64,000 bases of DNA, taken from assembly GCA_020342235.1 (NCBI GenBank), contig CP073216.1, positions 372,001 to 436,000 of the forward strand. The letters run 5' to 3'. Of the stretch, positions 30,460 through 40,929 are shown one piece after another. How positions within the stretch are numbered: position 1 is the stretch's first letter; each line of letters begins with the position of its first letter. The notes beneath the pieces are model-generated. The model ran no database searches, was not told the origin of the DNA, and was given only the letters and a program-made list of their open reading frames with translations. Source of the stretch: Saccharomycopsis phalli. Lineage: Eukaryota > Ascomycota > Saccharomycetes > Ascoideales > Saccharomycopsidaceae. Position numbers and translations under genes: made by a program.

Positions 30460-30825
30460 CTAATTTGTCAATTTCCGAGTTTTCAAGTCCAACTCCTTGG
30501 TCCATTCGTCAAGTTCCTTAACTAACTCTTGGAGGTTTTCCGTCTGGTCTTCCAAGAATTTTAGTTTATTTTCGTATTGCAACAATTCGGCATCTAATGT
30601 TATTAAAAGATCTAGAACATGGTAGTACTTACTTGCTTGTTTGGCGTTTTCAGAGTCCAGGAGCATGCCATTCAACTTGTTTTGGATCCTCACCAGCTTC
30701 AACGATTGCTGGGTATTTAGCTTTTGCAATAATTGAACGTCTTCCAAAAACACCTTTGTATCATTTTCAAACACCTCCTTAAGCTCTTTTAATGAGTCGC
30801 TGATAAGTTCCTTTGAGTTTGACAT
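30460..30825 (-). CDS. Small coiled-coil protein, possibly BLOC-1 subunit BLI1
   Basis: A 121-residue, nearly all-helical protein with heptad patterning ([38 protein letters not shown]). The C-terminal part LEDQ-x10[15 protein letters not shown] resembles the end of S. cerevisiae Bli1, a subunit of the yeast BLOC-1 complex on endosomes. Small coiled coils match by chance easily, so this is a suggestion only. Its start codon is just 24 bp from the first ATG of divergent GUF1, so the two genes must share control DNA. Confidence 0.45.
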   Translation of the reverse strand: MSNSKELISDSLKELKEVFENDTKVFLEDVQLLQKLNTQQSLKLVRIQNKLNGMLLDSENAKQASKYYHVLDLLITLDAELLQYENKLKFLEDQTENLQELVKELDEWTKELDLKTRKLTN

Positions 30826-30849
30826 GAAGAAAGCACCCGTAAATCTGGC

Positions 30850-32799
30850 ATGACGAAAAATTGTTCACACTACATGATAAAGAGACTTGTGACGGCACTA
30901 CCGAGAGTCTACCCAAAAAGTGTAAGGAGATGCTTCCATTATTCTGCCAGGAGGCTGAACGAAGCAGAGTTTAATATCCAAGAGAGAATCGCCCAAATCC
31001 CCATTGAGAATTACCGAAACTTCTCCATTGTTGCTCATATTGATCACGGCAAGTCGACCTTGAGTGACCGGCTACTTGAGCTCACGCACGTCATCGAGCC
31101 AGGGTCAAACAAACAGGTGCTCGATAAATTGGACGTGGAGCGGGAGCGGGGAATCACAATCAAGGCGCAGACATGTTCAATGTTCTACAACTACAAGGGC
31201 CTGGACTATCTCTTGCAGTTGGTCGACTGCCCCGGGCACGTTGACTTTCGGGCCGAGGTCAGTAGAAGCTTTGCTGCTGTAGGAGGGGCATTGTTGTTGA
31301 TTGATGCGTCTCAGGGAGTCCAGGCACAGACTGTGGCCAATTTCTATCTTGCCTACTCGATGGACTTGAAGCTCTTGCCGATTATCAACAAGATCGACTT
31401 GCCGCATGCAGACATTCCCAAGGCCACCGAGCAGGTGAAGGATTTCTTTGAGTTGCCGGTGGAGGACATTATTAGCGTCAGTGCGAAAACTGGGGAAAAT
31501 GTTGAACAAATATTGCCAAGTATTATTGAGAAGATCGCTGCTCCTGTGGGCAGATCCTCCGACCCTCTCAAGTTCTTCATTATAGACTCCTGGTACGACT
31601 CCTTTGTCGGAGTGATCTTGTTGGTGCGCGTGGTCGATGGTACCGTGGCCAAGGGCATGAAGATTGTATCACTGCACACCAAAAAGAAGTACGAGGTCAA
31701 GGAAGTGGGGATCATGTATCCTGACAGAGTTCCTCTAAACAGCGTTTCTGCCGGACAGGTGGTGTACGTCGTCCCTGGTATGAAGGAGGCCAGTGAGGCA
31801 TTAATTGGTGACAGCTTCTTTGAGATTGGCAAGGAAGGAGAGCCTTTTCCTGGCTTTGAAGTGCCAAAGCCAATGGTGTTTGTAGGTGCATTTCCCGCAG
31901 ACGGTGTTGACTTCAAGACGTTGGACGAACGGCTACACTATTTGGTGTTGAATGACCGGAGTGTCACATTGCAAAAAGAAACGTCCAATGCCTTGGGCCA
32001 GGGCTGGAGACTAGGGTTCCTTGGGTCGTTGCATGCGTCAGTGTTCAAGGAGCGGCTCGAAAAAGAGTATGGAGCTTCGCTCATTATTACCAGTCCGACT
32101 GTACCATACAAAGTCATCAACGCCGACGGTGAGGAGCGCATCATCACCAATCCTGACGAGTTTCCAGACCAAAAGGCTTTGGGCAAGTACGGCCGGTACC
32201 AGTCTTTGGAGGAGCCCTATGTAGAGATTATGAGTACGTTCCCTACCGAGTATCTAGGCACTGTGATCACTCTTTGTCAGGCTAATCGTGGGCAACAAAA
32301 GGAAATACAGTACTTAAACTCCGGGCAGGTGCTAATCAAGTACGATCTCCCATTGGCACATTTGGTAGACGACTTCTTTGGAAAGCTAAAGTCGGCCACC
32401 AGAGGCTACGCGTCGTTGGACTACGAGGATAGTGGCTATAGACCTTCCGACATAATTAAGCTAGAGCTACTAGTCAATGGAGCAGGAATAGATGCTTTGG
32501 CCCAGGTGATGCATCGTAGCTTGGTGGAAAAGACTGGAAGAGAATGGGTGAAAAAGTTCAAGCAGTATGTGAAGAACCATCTCTTTGAGGTGGTGCTCCA
32601 GGCACGAGCAAGCAACAAGATTGTGGCCAGAGAGACCATAAAAGCCAAACGAAAGGACGTTTTACAGAAATTGCACGCTTCTGATCTCTCGCGAAGAAAA
32701 AAATTGCTTGAGAAGCAAAAGGAAGGTAAAAAGAAAATGAAGTCCATTGGTAAGGTGTCCATCAACCCAGACGCGTACCAATCATTCCTACGTAAATAA
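30850..32799 (+). CDS. GUF1: Mitochondrial translation factor GUF1 (LepA/EF4)
   Basis: A 649-residue GTPase of the LepA family. G motifs are [36 protein letters not shown] (Cys where Thr is usual) and NKIDLPHAD. The LepA-specific C-terminal region is present, with [30 protein letters not shown] and [23 protein letters not shown]. Guf1 binds mitochondrial ribosomes and helps translation under stress by back-translocation. Two starts are possible: ATG at 30850, or ATG at 30874, which gives a cleaner presequence ([19 protein letters not shown]). Base composition is more GC-rich than in the following NUP192 gene. Confidence 0.95.
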   Translation: MTKNCSHYMIKRLVTALPRVYPKSVRRCFHYSARRLNEAEFNIQERIAQIPIENYRNFSIVAHIDHGKSTLSDRLLELTHVIEPGSNKQVLDKLDVERERGITIKAQTCSMFYNYKGLDYLLQLVDCPGHVDFRAEVSRSFAAVGGALLLIDASQGVQAQTVANFYLAYSMDLKLLPIINKIDLPHADIPKATEQVKDFFELPVEDIISVSAKTGENVEQILPSIIEKIAAPVGRSSDPLKFFIIDSWYDSFVGVILLVRVVDGTVAKGMKIVSLHTKKKYEVKEVGIMYPDRVPLNSVSAGQVVYVVPGMKEASEALIGDSFFEIGKEGEPFPGFEVPKPMVFVGAFPADGVDFKTLDERLHYLVLNDRSVTLQKETSNALGQGWRLGFLGSLHASVFKERLEKEYGASLIITSPTVPYKVINADGEERIITNPDEFPDQKALGKYGRYQSLEEPYVEIMSTFPTEYLGTVITLCQANRGQQKEIQYLNSGQVLIKYDLPLAHLVDDFFGKLKSATRGYASLDYEDSGYRPSDIIKLELLVNGAGIDALAQVMHRSLVEKTGREWVKKFKQYVKNHLFEVVLQARASNKIVARETIKAKRKDVLQKLHASDLSRRKKLLEKQKEGKKKMKSIGKVSINPDAYQSFLRK

Positions 32800-33605
32800 C
32801 CTGATATAAATATGCATCCTATAATGTACAATCCCCTCTAGCACCTCCAATAAATTTTTTCACTGGCAACCAGCGACGCAAGATTGGGATTCAATGCGTG
32901 TATCGACGCATTTGATACTAGGAGCCCGCATACCCGATGTTTAGTTTACCCGGCGTCATTGGCCTATAAATTTTTTGTATTTCCGCTTATTTCTTTAGAA
33001 TTTTTTTGTTACTTCACAGTAGCATTTCTCAATCATGAATTGGTATGTTCAATTGTCTTTTTCAGTTTTAATGTTCGAATGATGATTTCGCTTTTCTTCT
33101 TTCATAATCTTATTCGAAGATGCCGAGATTGTTCAGCAATTGTCGTTTAGCGCTTTTAGTTAAATTGACTTATACTTGCCAGTACTTTGGTTCCTGATTT
33201 GACGTTAAAACTTGATTTTTCGTTTACCACAACTAACTTTATGTTTAGTAAGTTTTTAATGAGTGCCGCAAAAGTTATTTAATATGATGAAAATTTATAT
33301 AAACATTCGCAGTTTCCACGGTAGCGTGCATAAGAACCCATCTAGCACAGCCAGTGACCGTCAAATGACCTTCCATGGATGTCTGATTTATAACTTTTGT
33401 TTTCATTATTATTTAGATAGTGACTAACATAGCAGTAATATAATGATTCTTTTCAAAATATTTGTAGATTATAAACATGCTTTTCACCTTTTACTTCAGT
33501 GTCTTTTGGCCGTGTATTGTCCTCCAATTTGTCATTCCGGGTAATATTGTAGTTCTGAAAATTAGTTTTGGTGATATAGCGTAAATTGTTTACCTTTGAG
33601 CAGTC
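32800..33605. promoter_or_regulatory. Intergenic region between GUF1 and NUP192
   Basis: An 806-bp gap. Two perfect Reb1-like sites occur: TTACCCGG at 32946-32953 and CCGGGTAA at 33537-33544, the second 62 bp before the NUP192 start. An open frame of 88 codons at 32884 has no recognisable features. Confidence 0.45.
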
Positions 33606-36600
33606 ATGTCGTTAACGCTTTCTGAGGGGCCAGTGTATTCGCCAGCGACATGGTCATTGGACAATGCCATAAACGCGTTATTGCGCTCCACGGAATTACT
33701 GATTGTATCTGAGGTTGAGAAGTTTGTGCTTCTGAATCTTACACTCATCAGTGACCCAAGCAGCTTCCTCAGGTCCAAGAAACTCACACAGTCTGACATT
33801 GACAAGGGACATTGACAAGGGAGTAATAACTATAGATAAGACCAGATATTCCATCGGCAAGAATATTCTGATTGAAGAAGTGGAATTTCTCTCAGAGAAG
33901 TTGAATGTCAACTCGTTTTATGTGGCCAAGATCGTGGCTTCCTGCCAGGAGAGAAAGCTAATAGAATTGACTGAAGTTGACGAGCACAATAAAATCAACT
34001 TGGTTCCAAAACAGAAAACCAACAAGACCTATTCTAACTTTATTTATACTCAGGAGATTTTGAAAGAGAAGCGATTATTGGTCAGGCTAATACTCTTGAT
34101 TCTAAAGAATGCGCCAGTGGACACAGTCTACTATGAGTTGAGCGATAAAATTTTGGGGCACAACGAGAACTTGATGAATTTTTATATTGATGATATTAGT
34201 AAGAACATCAAGATCTTAAATCTGCACCAGGAATCAAGTGACGAGTATGATTTGTCTGAGATTATCCAGGAGGAGGCTAATTTAATAATCGTCGAATACT
34301 TAAATTTAATCTTTCATATGTTAATCCCAGTGAAGCCTCTGTCAAGCGTGGTGCAAAAGTGGTTTGAATTAATGGACAATACATCTTATTTGGAGTTCAA
34401 TGATGCTATGCACAATTTAGCCCAAGTCATATCATTACTATTTGCCGGGTTTGATGCCAGCGAGAAACTCTTTGATGTTGAATTGACTCATCTTAAAGAT
34501 CCAAAGACCTTCAAGGCTGTATACAATTCCATGGGTAACTCAAACGTACCAACAATAATGTTTGCCTGCGGCATATTAATGTATACAAAATTAATTCTTA
34601 TCCGACAATCTCCAGATAACGCATTTTTAAGCGGATTAGGAATCAGCAGCCTAGATGTCTATGAGAATATAACAACCAATGCCTTTGTCAACGCAGTTCA
34701 GCTCAGTGGGGACTTCTTGCGACAATTCATAACACTTTATGAACGATTAAATTATGATAAGATAATCATACAATTTGTCACACAGTTTTTGCAGTCAGCG
34801 TTGGGATTTATAAAAATGGGCCCTAGTGACGTTGATCCTTACTGTGACTTGCTAGCCAAGATCCAGGCTACAGATGCGTTGGAAGAGATCCTACTTAGTG
34901 ATGGTTTCTTAAAGATGTTAGAAGTTATTAAATTGAAGTTTCCAGAAGATAAGGAAGCCTTTGAAGCCTTTCTCAGTTTATTGAGCATTGATGGATCACT
35001 ATGTAGCTCCATCTTAAATAACTTGGACACATACTTTCATTATTTCAAACAAGGTGAATTGGAATATGAAACTGATGAAAATGAAGGCGTCACGCTAAGC
35101 AAAGATGTTGTTATCCGGCCAGCATATGAGGCCGAAAGCACCAAAAATGTCATTAATATTCATGCAAGTACTTTAACCAAAATCGTTAATAATGAGGCTG
35201 CTATTTTCAAGTATAACTATAATGGCTGGCTGGTTTTGGGTAAAACTTTTCAGAAGGCCTTAAACGAATTGTCGATGTACGAATATGGCGACCAATTTAA
35301 GAGCACTCCAATCAAAAAGTCTGTGACCTTTGAGAAAAATATTATTTGCAAGTTATTAACATTGCTTAATCAAACTTTCAAGGTTTCCAACATTAATGAT
35401 ATTATTCAAATTTTTGAAAAAAATGGTGTTAACTTCTATGAATTGTTAAATCAGACTTTGAGGTCAGCATTACAGAATAGAAACTTGAAATGGCTCGAAC
35501 TTTTGAATGAGTTATTGCATACGCTACTAAGTAAGGGCTATTCTGATCAAGTGTGGAGTATCATCATCAAGTCCAAATATAACGACACAAATTCTGGTTT
35601 ATATTCGTTAGTCGCCCACGAGAAGAATACTTTATCATTTGATTATTTATTGTCATTAGTTAAATTGACTGATGGATTGGTGGTCAATTTGTTATCCACA
35701 GACATTACTTATTCAAAGGCTAAAAGTGGCATTGTTACGAATTTGACAGAATTATTTATTAATGTTTTTGAAAATTTCTACTCATGGAGTTACCATATTC
35801 CTGTCCAGAAATTTCGCATTGGGATATCCATAATCGATTTGTTCTCGAAAGTTGTGTTTATGATTTATAGCATTGAGTCTGATATAAGCATTAGATTAAA
35901 GAGCTGCGGAGAAAAAATTGTTAAAGCGTTTTTGAACACAGATGATCTCGACTCGTTAGCGCTCACACCATTTGACATAATTATCTCTGAAATTTCAAAG
36001 AGCCAGCGCAAGCTTGATATTGATGAAGAATTGAATAAATGGTCGGAACAATTTGTCTTTGCCTTGTTTGATTTCAACCGATTGGTGATCAGCTTAAGAT
36101 CAATGCTTAAATTGCCAATATCTGTGTTGGAAAATTTAATCTTTAGCAAGTTGCCTTTTTTGATTCAGATTTACGTTCGCGTGCCTGCATTGAAATTAAA
36201 GATTATGAACTTAATTATTGGTTTAATTAATAGCGATTTTGGTAGCAGTAAGCCTCCATCATTGTTAGCTCATTTGGGAAACAAGTATTCTAAGGTTTTG
36301 TTGAATTCTATTATTGTGGATTTGGAAAACCCTCTTGTTGTTTATGACTTGAAAAACGCTTTGTATGACTTCTTCTCGAATGTCATGGATAAGAATCAAG
36401 AAGGGCTATCGAATATTTTACTTAATGGTGATAAAAATACAGTTAGCATATTACTGATTTTAAAGAAGAATGTCGTGAATTTAAAAAATTACCCAGTTAG
36501 TGTTGTCATTCATCTTTTGAACGCTATATCATTTGCTTTCAATTCATGGATAGCTTCAAAGAAAATTGATGACAATGATGTTGAGTTTATTCTGGCTTTG

Positions 36601-38370
36601 ACGAGTTACTTCGAGGAGAATAATGAATTCAAAGGCAGTGGTGATGAAAACGTCTTTGACGAGTTGACAGATACAATAGAAACAAGTATTAATAATTGCT
36701 ACAATATCAAATTAATGTCCAGTATTGGAGAGATCTTGGCGTTATACTTGTTTAGCAGTTCTAATACAAAAATAATCCAGCCAATATTGAATCTTTTGGA
36801 AAATGACAAATTTATTCTGTCTCAAAGTCGGAATATTTTCCAAATCGATAATTACGATGCAGATTTACACTTGAATGCTCGCAAGAATTTTTCAGATAGC
36901 TTGGGGTTCAACTTGGACAACTTTCAGAGAACATCTTTGAATAGATCCAGAAGATATGGTGTCAACACAGTATACAACTTAACATTGATGGATAGATTGT
37001 TTGGTGATGCTCATGATTGGAACCATTTTATTAAGCACGAAGTGATTTTAGCTAGTTTGAACATGCAATATGTGTCGGCACAGGCTGATTTGATAAAGTC
37101 ATGGGGTGCCTTACTCTCTTCCTATACTCGGTTTAAAAGTAACTCTAAGTTTATTGATTTGGCATCGTTGTTGTTATCTATAAATAATTATGAAGGAATT
37201 CCAGCGGAGTCGTTCCTTGAAATATACTTGGAAAGAGTTGAATTGGCCTTTTATTTGGTTTACAATATTACCAAATCCAAAAAGGCTGTTACAGATGAAC
37301 AATTGACCAAGTTATTCCATGCACTAGTCGGATCTTTCTTATCCGAGGAAGTCAACTTATTGGTAAGTTTATTCAATAATGATACAAAACTTTACCGTTC
37401 CTTGTTGCGGATATTACAGATAACTTTGTCTTTGTGCAACAATAAAGGGTATTTGTTGGAACAGTCACCCAAGCAATTGTCTGATTTGTTTGATAAGGTT
37501 GTTGCTAATGGCTCAAAGATAATCATTACCAGTATTCAGAATGATTTATCAGAATCTGCTAACAATACATTGATTCTTAGTAAAGTGGAAGATTTGTTAC
37601 TTCTTATATCTATCTTCAAATCTATCGTTGGCATAAACTTGTCGGAAGCTACTTATGAGACATTATCAATTATCCTAGACACGAATGATACCATTAGATA
37701 TATCCTTGAGTTATATTCATATTCGAGCACTGATGGTGATGGGCCAGCTTACCCCGACTTGGCATTGACATATATTATAGAATTAATCTCTATTGATAAG
37801 ATTGCAGAGAAGTTATTGGACTACGGGTTATTTTCAATTTTAATCAACAGTCCAATTTCATTGGAAATTCAAAAGGGAAACGTTCGATCCGATTTATTAC
37901 CAAAATTTCATCATATCTGGTCCAACGGATTATTAACCACTGTTCTAGTATTGCTATGCAAATTTGGTCCTAGGGTTATTCCGGATATCTGTGTATTCTT
38001 GGCACTGTTCCAGCATCAAATCTCGTTCACGTTAGGAAACTGGTCGAAGGATTCTTTGATTGTCACTCTCCCTATAATAAGGGAAACGGGTCAGTTAATC
38101 TTATTGTACAAGGCTTTGAATCTGTTGAATTATAAAGCGTACATAAATTTGGAAGGTGCAGAATCTTTACAGTTTTTTCCAGGATTAGATGGTCGTGGTC
38201 CAAAGTTGATTGATAGTTTCCACCATTTGCTAACTCACCCAAAATATTTGCAATCTAGAATTACAATGGGCACTTTTGACGAACTTAATGATAAAGTGAA
38301 GTCCAAGTCTAAGTTGATGAACAATTTAATTAACGAAATAAAGGAATTGAGCGAGTCAATTAGCGAATAG
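33606..38370 (+). CDS. NUP192: Inner-ring nucleoporin NUP192, frame broken near the 5' end
   Basis: A very large helical protein: 68 codons are read from the ATG at 33606, then a frame shift, then 1515 codons to 38370. The early segment (LSEGPVYSPATWSLDNAINA) has the Nup192/Nup205 N-terminal look. The later one continues with VITIDKTRYSIGKNILIEEVEFLSEKLN, corresponding to the Nup192 region with FKVNQEFIFEAISLSDELN. Downstream blocks such as YNLTLMDRLFGDAHDW are typical. Nup192 is an essential alpha-helical solenoid that binds Nic96 and Nup53 in the pore's inner ring. The break is caused by a tandem duplication of 13 bp; without it the product would be 1583 residues, near the S. cerevisiae 1683. 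A 42-60 nt intron cannot explain it. Confidence 0.85.
33796..33821. repeat. 13-bp perfect tandem duplication inside NUP192
   Basis: ACATTGACAAGGG occurs twice back to back (33796-33808 and 33809-33821). The first frame reads through SDIDKG, then His and a stop; one copy alone would join directly to VITIDK. Confidence 0.97.
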
Positions 38371-38428
38371 CTCATTTTGACTTGGTAAATATGTATGAAT
38401 AGCTCATTTTGACTTTGTGAATATTTAT
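38365..38428. repeat. 32-bp imperfect tandem duplication at the NUP192/PRP24 3' junction
   Basis: Two adjacent copies, 38365-38396 and 38397-38428, match at 29 of 32 positions and begin GAATAGCTCATTTTGACTT. The first includes the NUP192 stop codon, the second the PRP24 stop codon on the other strand, so the duplication makes up most of the 54-bp convergent gap. Confidence 0.9.
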
Positions 38429-40854
38429 TTCATTCTTGATCTTCTTCGTAGTGACAGTGGAACCATTAGATTAGAGCTGGATTTTGGTTTGGCATTATCA
38501 AAATCCTCTTTGGACCCTACTTTTATTATTTGGTTATTGATTATTTCTCCATTCAATGATAATCCTGCCTTTCCAGCATCTTCCACTTTGTCAAATTCCA
38601 CAGAGGCACAGCCATTCTTGGACCGTAAAACAAGTTTATTGACATGGCCGACTTTCTTTTCCAATAATTCCAATAATTGTGCGTGATTAATTGTATCAGG
38701 CAAATTTAAAATGCTTATTGTTCTTTGTCTGATGCTCTCTGGGTTGGCTTTTGAGATATTTCTAATGACTTTTTCGCTCTTATGTTTCTTTTGTTTGGTA
38801 GCTATAACAACTTCTATAATCCGGCCCTCAAAACCTTTTAGATTTGTGTTAGTGACAGCTTCCTGGGCCGCATTGGCGTCTTCAAATACAATAAATCCAT
38901 ACCCATCACAATTTCTGTTTGATGCCTTATTCTTCAAGGGAAGCGTGACTTTTTGTATGGTACCGAATTCTTGAAAGAAGTCAGTCAATTTTGCAACAGT
39001 AACCTGGAAGTCTAGGTTCTTGACATGTATTTCTCTCCCTTGCTCAATGGCATCCGCTTCCCGCGGCTTCTTCTTTTCAGGGTCTGAAATGGCAACCAGA
39101 AGTTTATAACCCCCCAAAGAATACCCATCCAATTCCCTAGTAGCCTTTAGCGCAGTCTCACTATTGAAGTATGTCACATAACAAAATCTTCTATCAAGAT
39201 TATACTTTAATGACGGAAGTCTAAGAGATATTATAGGACCAACCTTGGAAAAAAGTTGTTCCAAACTCGCCTGTGTTTCTGTTGGCGGGAAGTTCGTCAC
39301 AAACACAGAGCTCTCGTCAAAAGGCACCACTGAAATTTCATTTCCTTGTATATACTTACGATCCTTAGTAAGACTGGCAAGTACTTGTTCCCTTGAGGAG
39401 AATTCGAGAATGCCCGTACCATCCTTAACAATGACGCTTCTGGGAATACCACAATCGGAGAAAAACCGAGTCAAATCAGTTTCATTGACACTAGCGGATA
39501 AATTCTTAACCTTTATTGATAGATGTTCGCGATCACGTAGCACGGGTTTCTTTTCTTCTGCTTGTTCATCAATTTCAATTGCATCATTATCAGGTTTCTC
39601 GGTTTCTGCTTCTTCTTCTTCTTCATGTTCTTCTTCTTCGTGACTTCTTTTCTTGCTTTTTTGGTAATATTCCATTTGCAGATTGTAAAACAGCAATAAT
39701 TTATAGTAATTCGCAAACCCATTTTGTCTTAGCTCTACACTTAACCATTCGTCAAACACTCTTTGCGGCCAGTCGATCAGGTAAATAATAGGACGAATCT
39801 TCTTAAACAAAAACTGAAACGATATATCCAAAGTGGATGAATACTCTAGCACAAGCAACCATACTTCGGCCTGGCTTATTGAATTATCCAATAATGCCAT
39901 TAGATATTTTGATGCAAGGGTAAGATTCTTAGTGATCATCAATCCAATAGCCAAACGTTCAATAGTATGATAGATATTATTCTGCCCTAGTGCCAAGTTG
40001 AAGAAATAATCAAAAACTTGTTGATAGTTTTCATAATCGTTGGCCACAATTAACAATACTCGGGTCATTTCAACCCAATCAGGATGATCCAGAAGTCTGC
40101 CAAAGAACTCTAAATTATCCAGTATGACATTAGTTTTATTTTCTATGAAATACTGTTTCCACATGTGGGGTTCGTATGGAAACCTAGTTATCCCATCCAT
40201 GGCCCATTCTGGTCGTATGTATTTTTTCCATAATCTAAGACAGCTCTGTCTGTCTGATTCATTAAGTGCAAAGTAGACTCTATAAAGAATATCCCGCTTG
40301 TTTTTGGACAATGATAATAGCTGTTCCCAATTTCTGGCATCGGCACGGCCCTGTATTATGGCATACTCGACTCTTTCTAATCTTTGGAGCGTTGACTTCG
40401 CAGTCAGATAGGCTTTATATACATCTTCCGCTGGCCTCCCTTTGACAAAAGAACAATAGTTTACCCATGTCTCTTCTAGACCTATGTGGGGTAGTGATAT
40501 CATTTTAAGATACATTTGCTGGTGATCTTCTGCAGGAACAGTTTCTAGAAAGGTATTAAACAACAACTTTAACTGCCCTATATCATATTGGCAAGCGTTT
40601 AAAGCATATTCAAATAATTCTAAAGAAATGGGTTCCAGATAATCTTGCTTATATCCCAAGTAATTTAGCCAAGCTTCCACCACAGGGTAGTCTTTGACAA
40701 ACTGAGGATATAATTGTGGATTTATCTCTAGAATCTTCAAATAGGTCTCATATTCGGGCATTGGTAAAAATTCATGTCCTAGCTGTTTGGTAGAAGTATA
40801 CTTAAGCGAGTAATCATCGTCCAGAGCTTGGCTGAATAACTTGAACAAGTCCAT
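38425..40854 (-). CDS. PRP24: U6 snRNP recycling factor PRP24 with HAT repeats (SART3-like form)
   Basis: An 809-residue protein. Residues about 50-380 form HAT-type helical repeats (WLNYLGYKQDYLEP, WVNYCSFVKG, RLWKKYI, MWKQYFIENK). A Glu/Lys-rich acidic linker follows, then four RRMs at about 443-515, 520-600, 612-695 and 715-790 (for example IKVKNLSASVNETDLTRFF; HVKNLDFQVTVAKLTDFF). The C-terminus SNLMVPLSLRRRSR is a short basic motif like the Lsm-contacting tail. Prp24/SART3 anneals U4 to U6 snRNA for spliceosome recycling. S. cerevisiae Prp24 has lost the HAT part; this gene keeps the older SART3-like layout. Its start is 75 bp from divergent TMA23. Confidence 0.88.
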   Translation of the reverse strand: MDLFKLFSQALDDDYSLKYTSTKQLGHEFLPMPEYETYLKILEINPQLYPQFVKDYPVVEAWLNYLGYKQDYLEPISLELFEYALNACQYDIGQLKLLFNTFLETVPAEDHQQMYLKMISLPHIGLEETWVNYCSFVKGRPAEDVYKAYLTAKSTLQRLERVEYAIIQGRADARNWEQLLSLSKNKRDILYRVYFALNESDRQSCLRLWKKYIRPEWAMDGITRFPYEPHMWKQYFIENKTNVILDNLEFFGRLLDHPDWVEMTRVLLIVANDYENYQQVFDYFFNLALGQNNIYHTIERLAIGLMITKNLTLASKYLMALLDNSISQAEVWLLVLEYSSTLDISFQFLFKKIRPIIYLIDWPQRVFDEWLSVELRQNGFANYYKLLLFYNLQMEYYQKSKKRSHEEEEHEEEEEAETEKPDNDAIEIDEQAEEKKPVLRDREHLSIKVKNLSASVNETDLTRFFSDCGIPRSVIVKDGTGILEFSSREQVLASLTKDRKYIQGNEISVVPFDESSVFVTNFPPTETQASLEQLFSKVGPIISLRLPSLKYNLDRRFCYVTYFNSETALKATRELDGYSLGGYKLLVAISDPEKKKPREADAIEQGREIHVKNLDFQVTVAKLTDFFQEFGTIQKVTLPLKNKASNRNCDGYGFIVFEDANAAQEAVTNTNLKGFEGRIIEVVIATKQKKHKSEKVIRNISKANPESIRQRTISILNLPDTINHAQLLELLEKKVGHVNKLVLRSKNGCASVEFDKVEDAGKAGLSLNGEIINNQIIKVGSKEDFDNAKPKSSSNLMVPLSLRRRSRMK

Positions 40855-40903
40855 AATGTGAGTTGCGTATGTGTGTATGATTTTCGTCTGGGCATCGGAC
40901 GGG

Positions 40904-40913
40904 AAAAAATTTT
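40904..40913. promoter_or_regulatory. RRPE-like motif upstream of TMA23
   Basis: AAAAAATTTT matches the ribosomal RNA processing element core (AAAAATTTT) used by ribosome-biogenesis genes. A like motif precedes RRP17 at 49433. A-T runs are common, so this is suggestive only. Confidence 0.3.
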
Positions 40914-40929
40914 AGATCTGCACCATACC

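Noticed and set aside
32884-33150. 88-codon Phe/Cys-rich frame after GUF1
   Set aside because: Composition reflects T-rich DNA; there is no family match and it overlaps a Reb1-like site.
33078-33196. Possible C/D-box snoRNA (ATGATGA near 33079, CTGA near 33193)
   Set aside because: The flanks TTCGA and TTTGA do not form the terminal stem, and no second box pair is convincing.
33750-33825. Spliceosomal intron to explain the NUP192 frame break
   Set aside because: The only GT...AG that restores the frame here is 16 nt, far too short, and the exact 13-bp repeat explains the break better.
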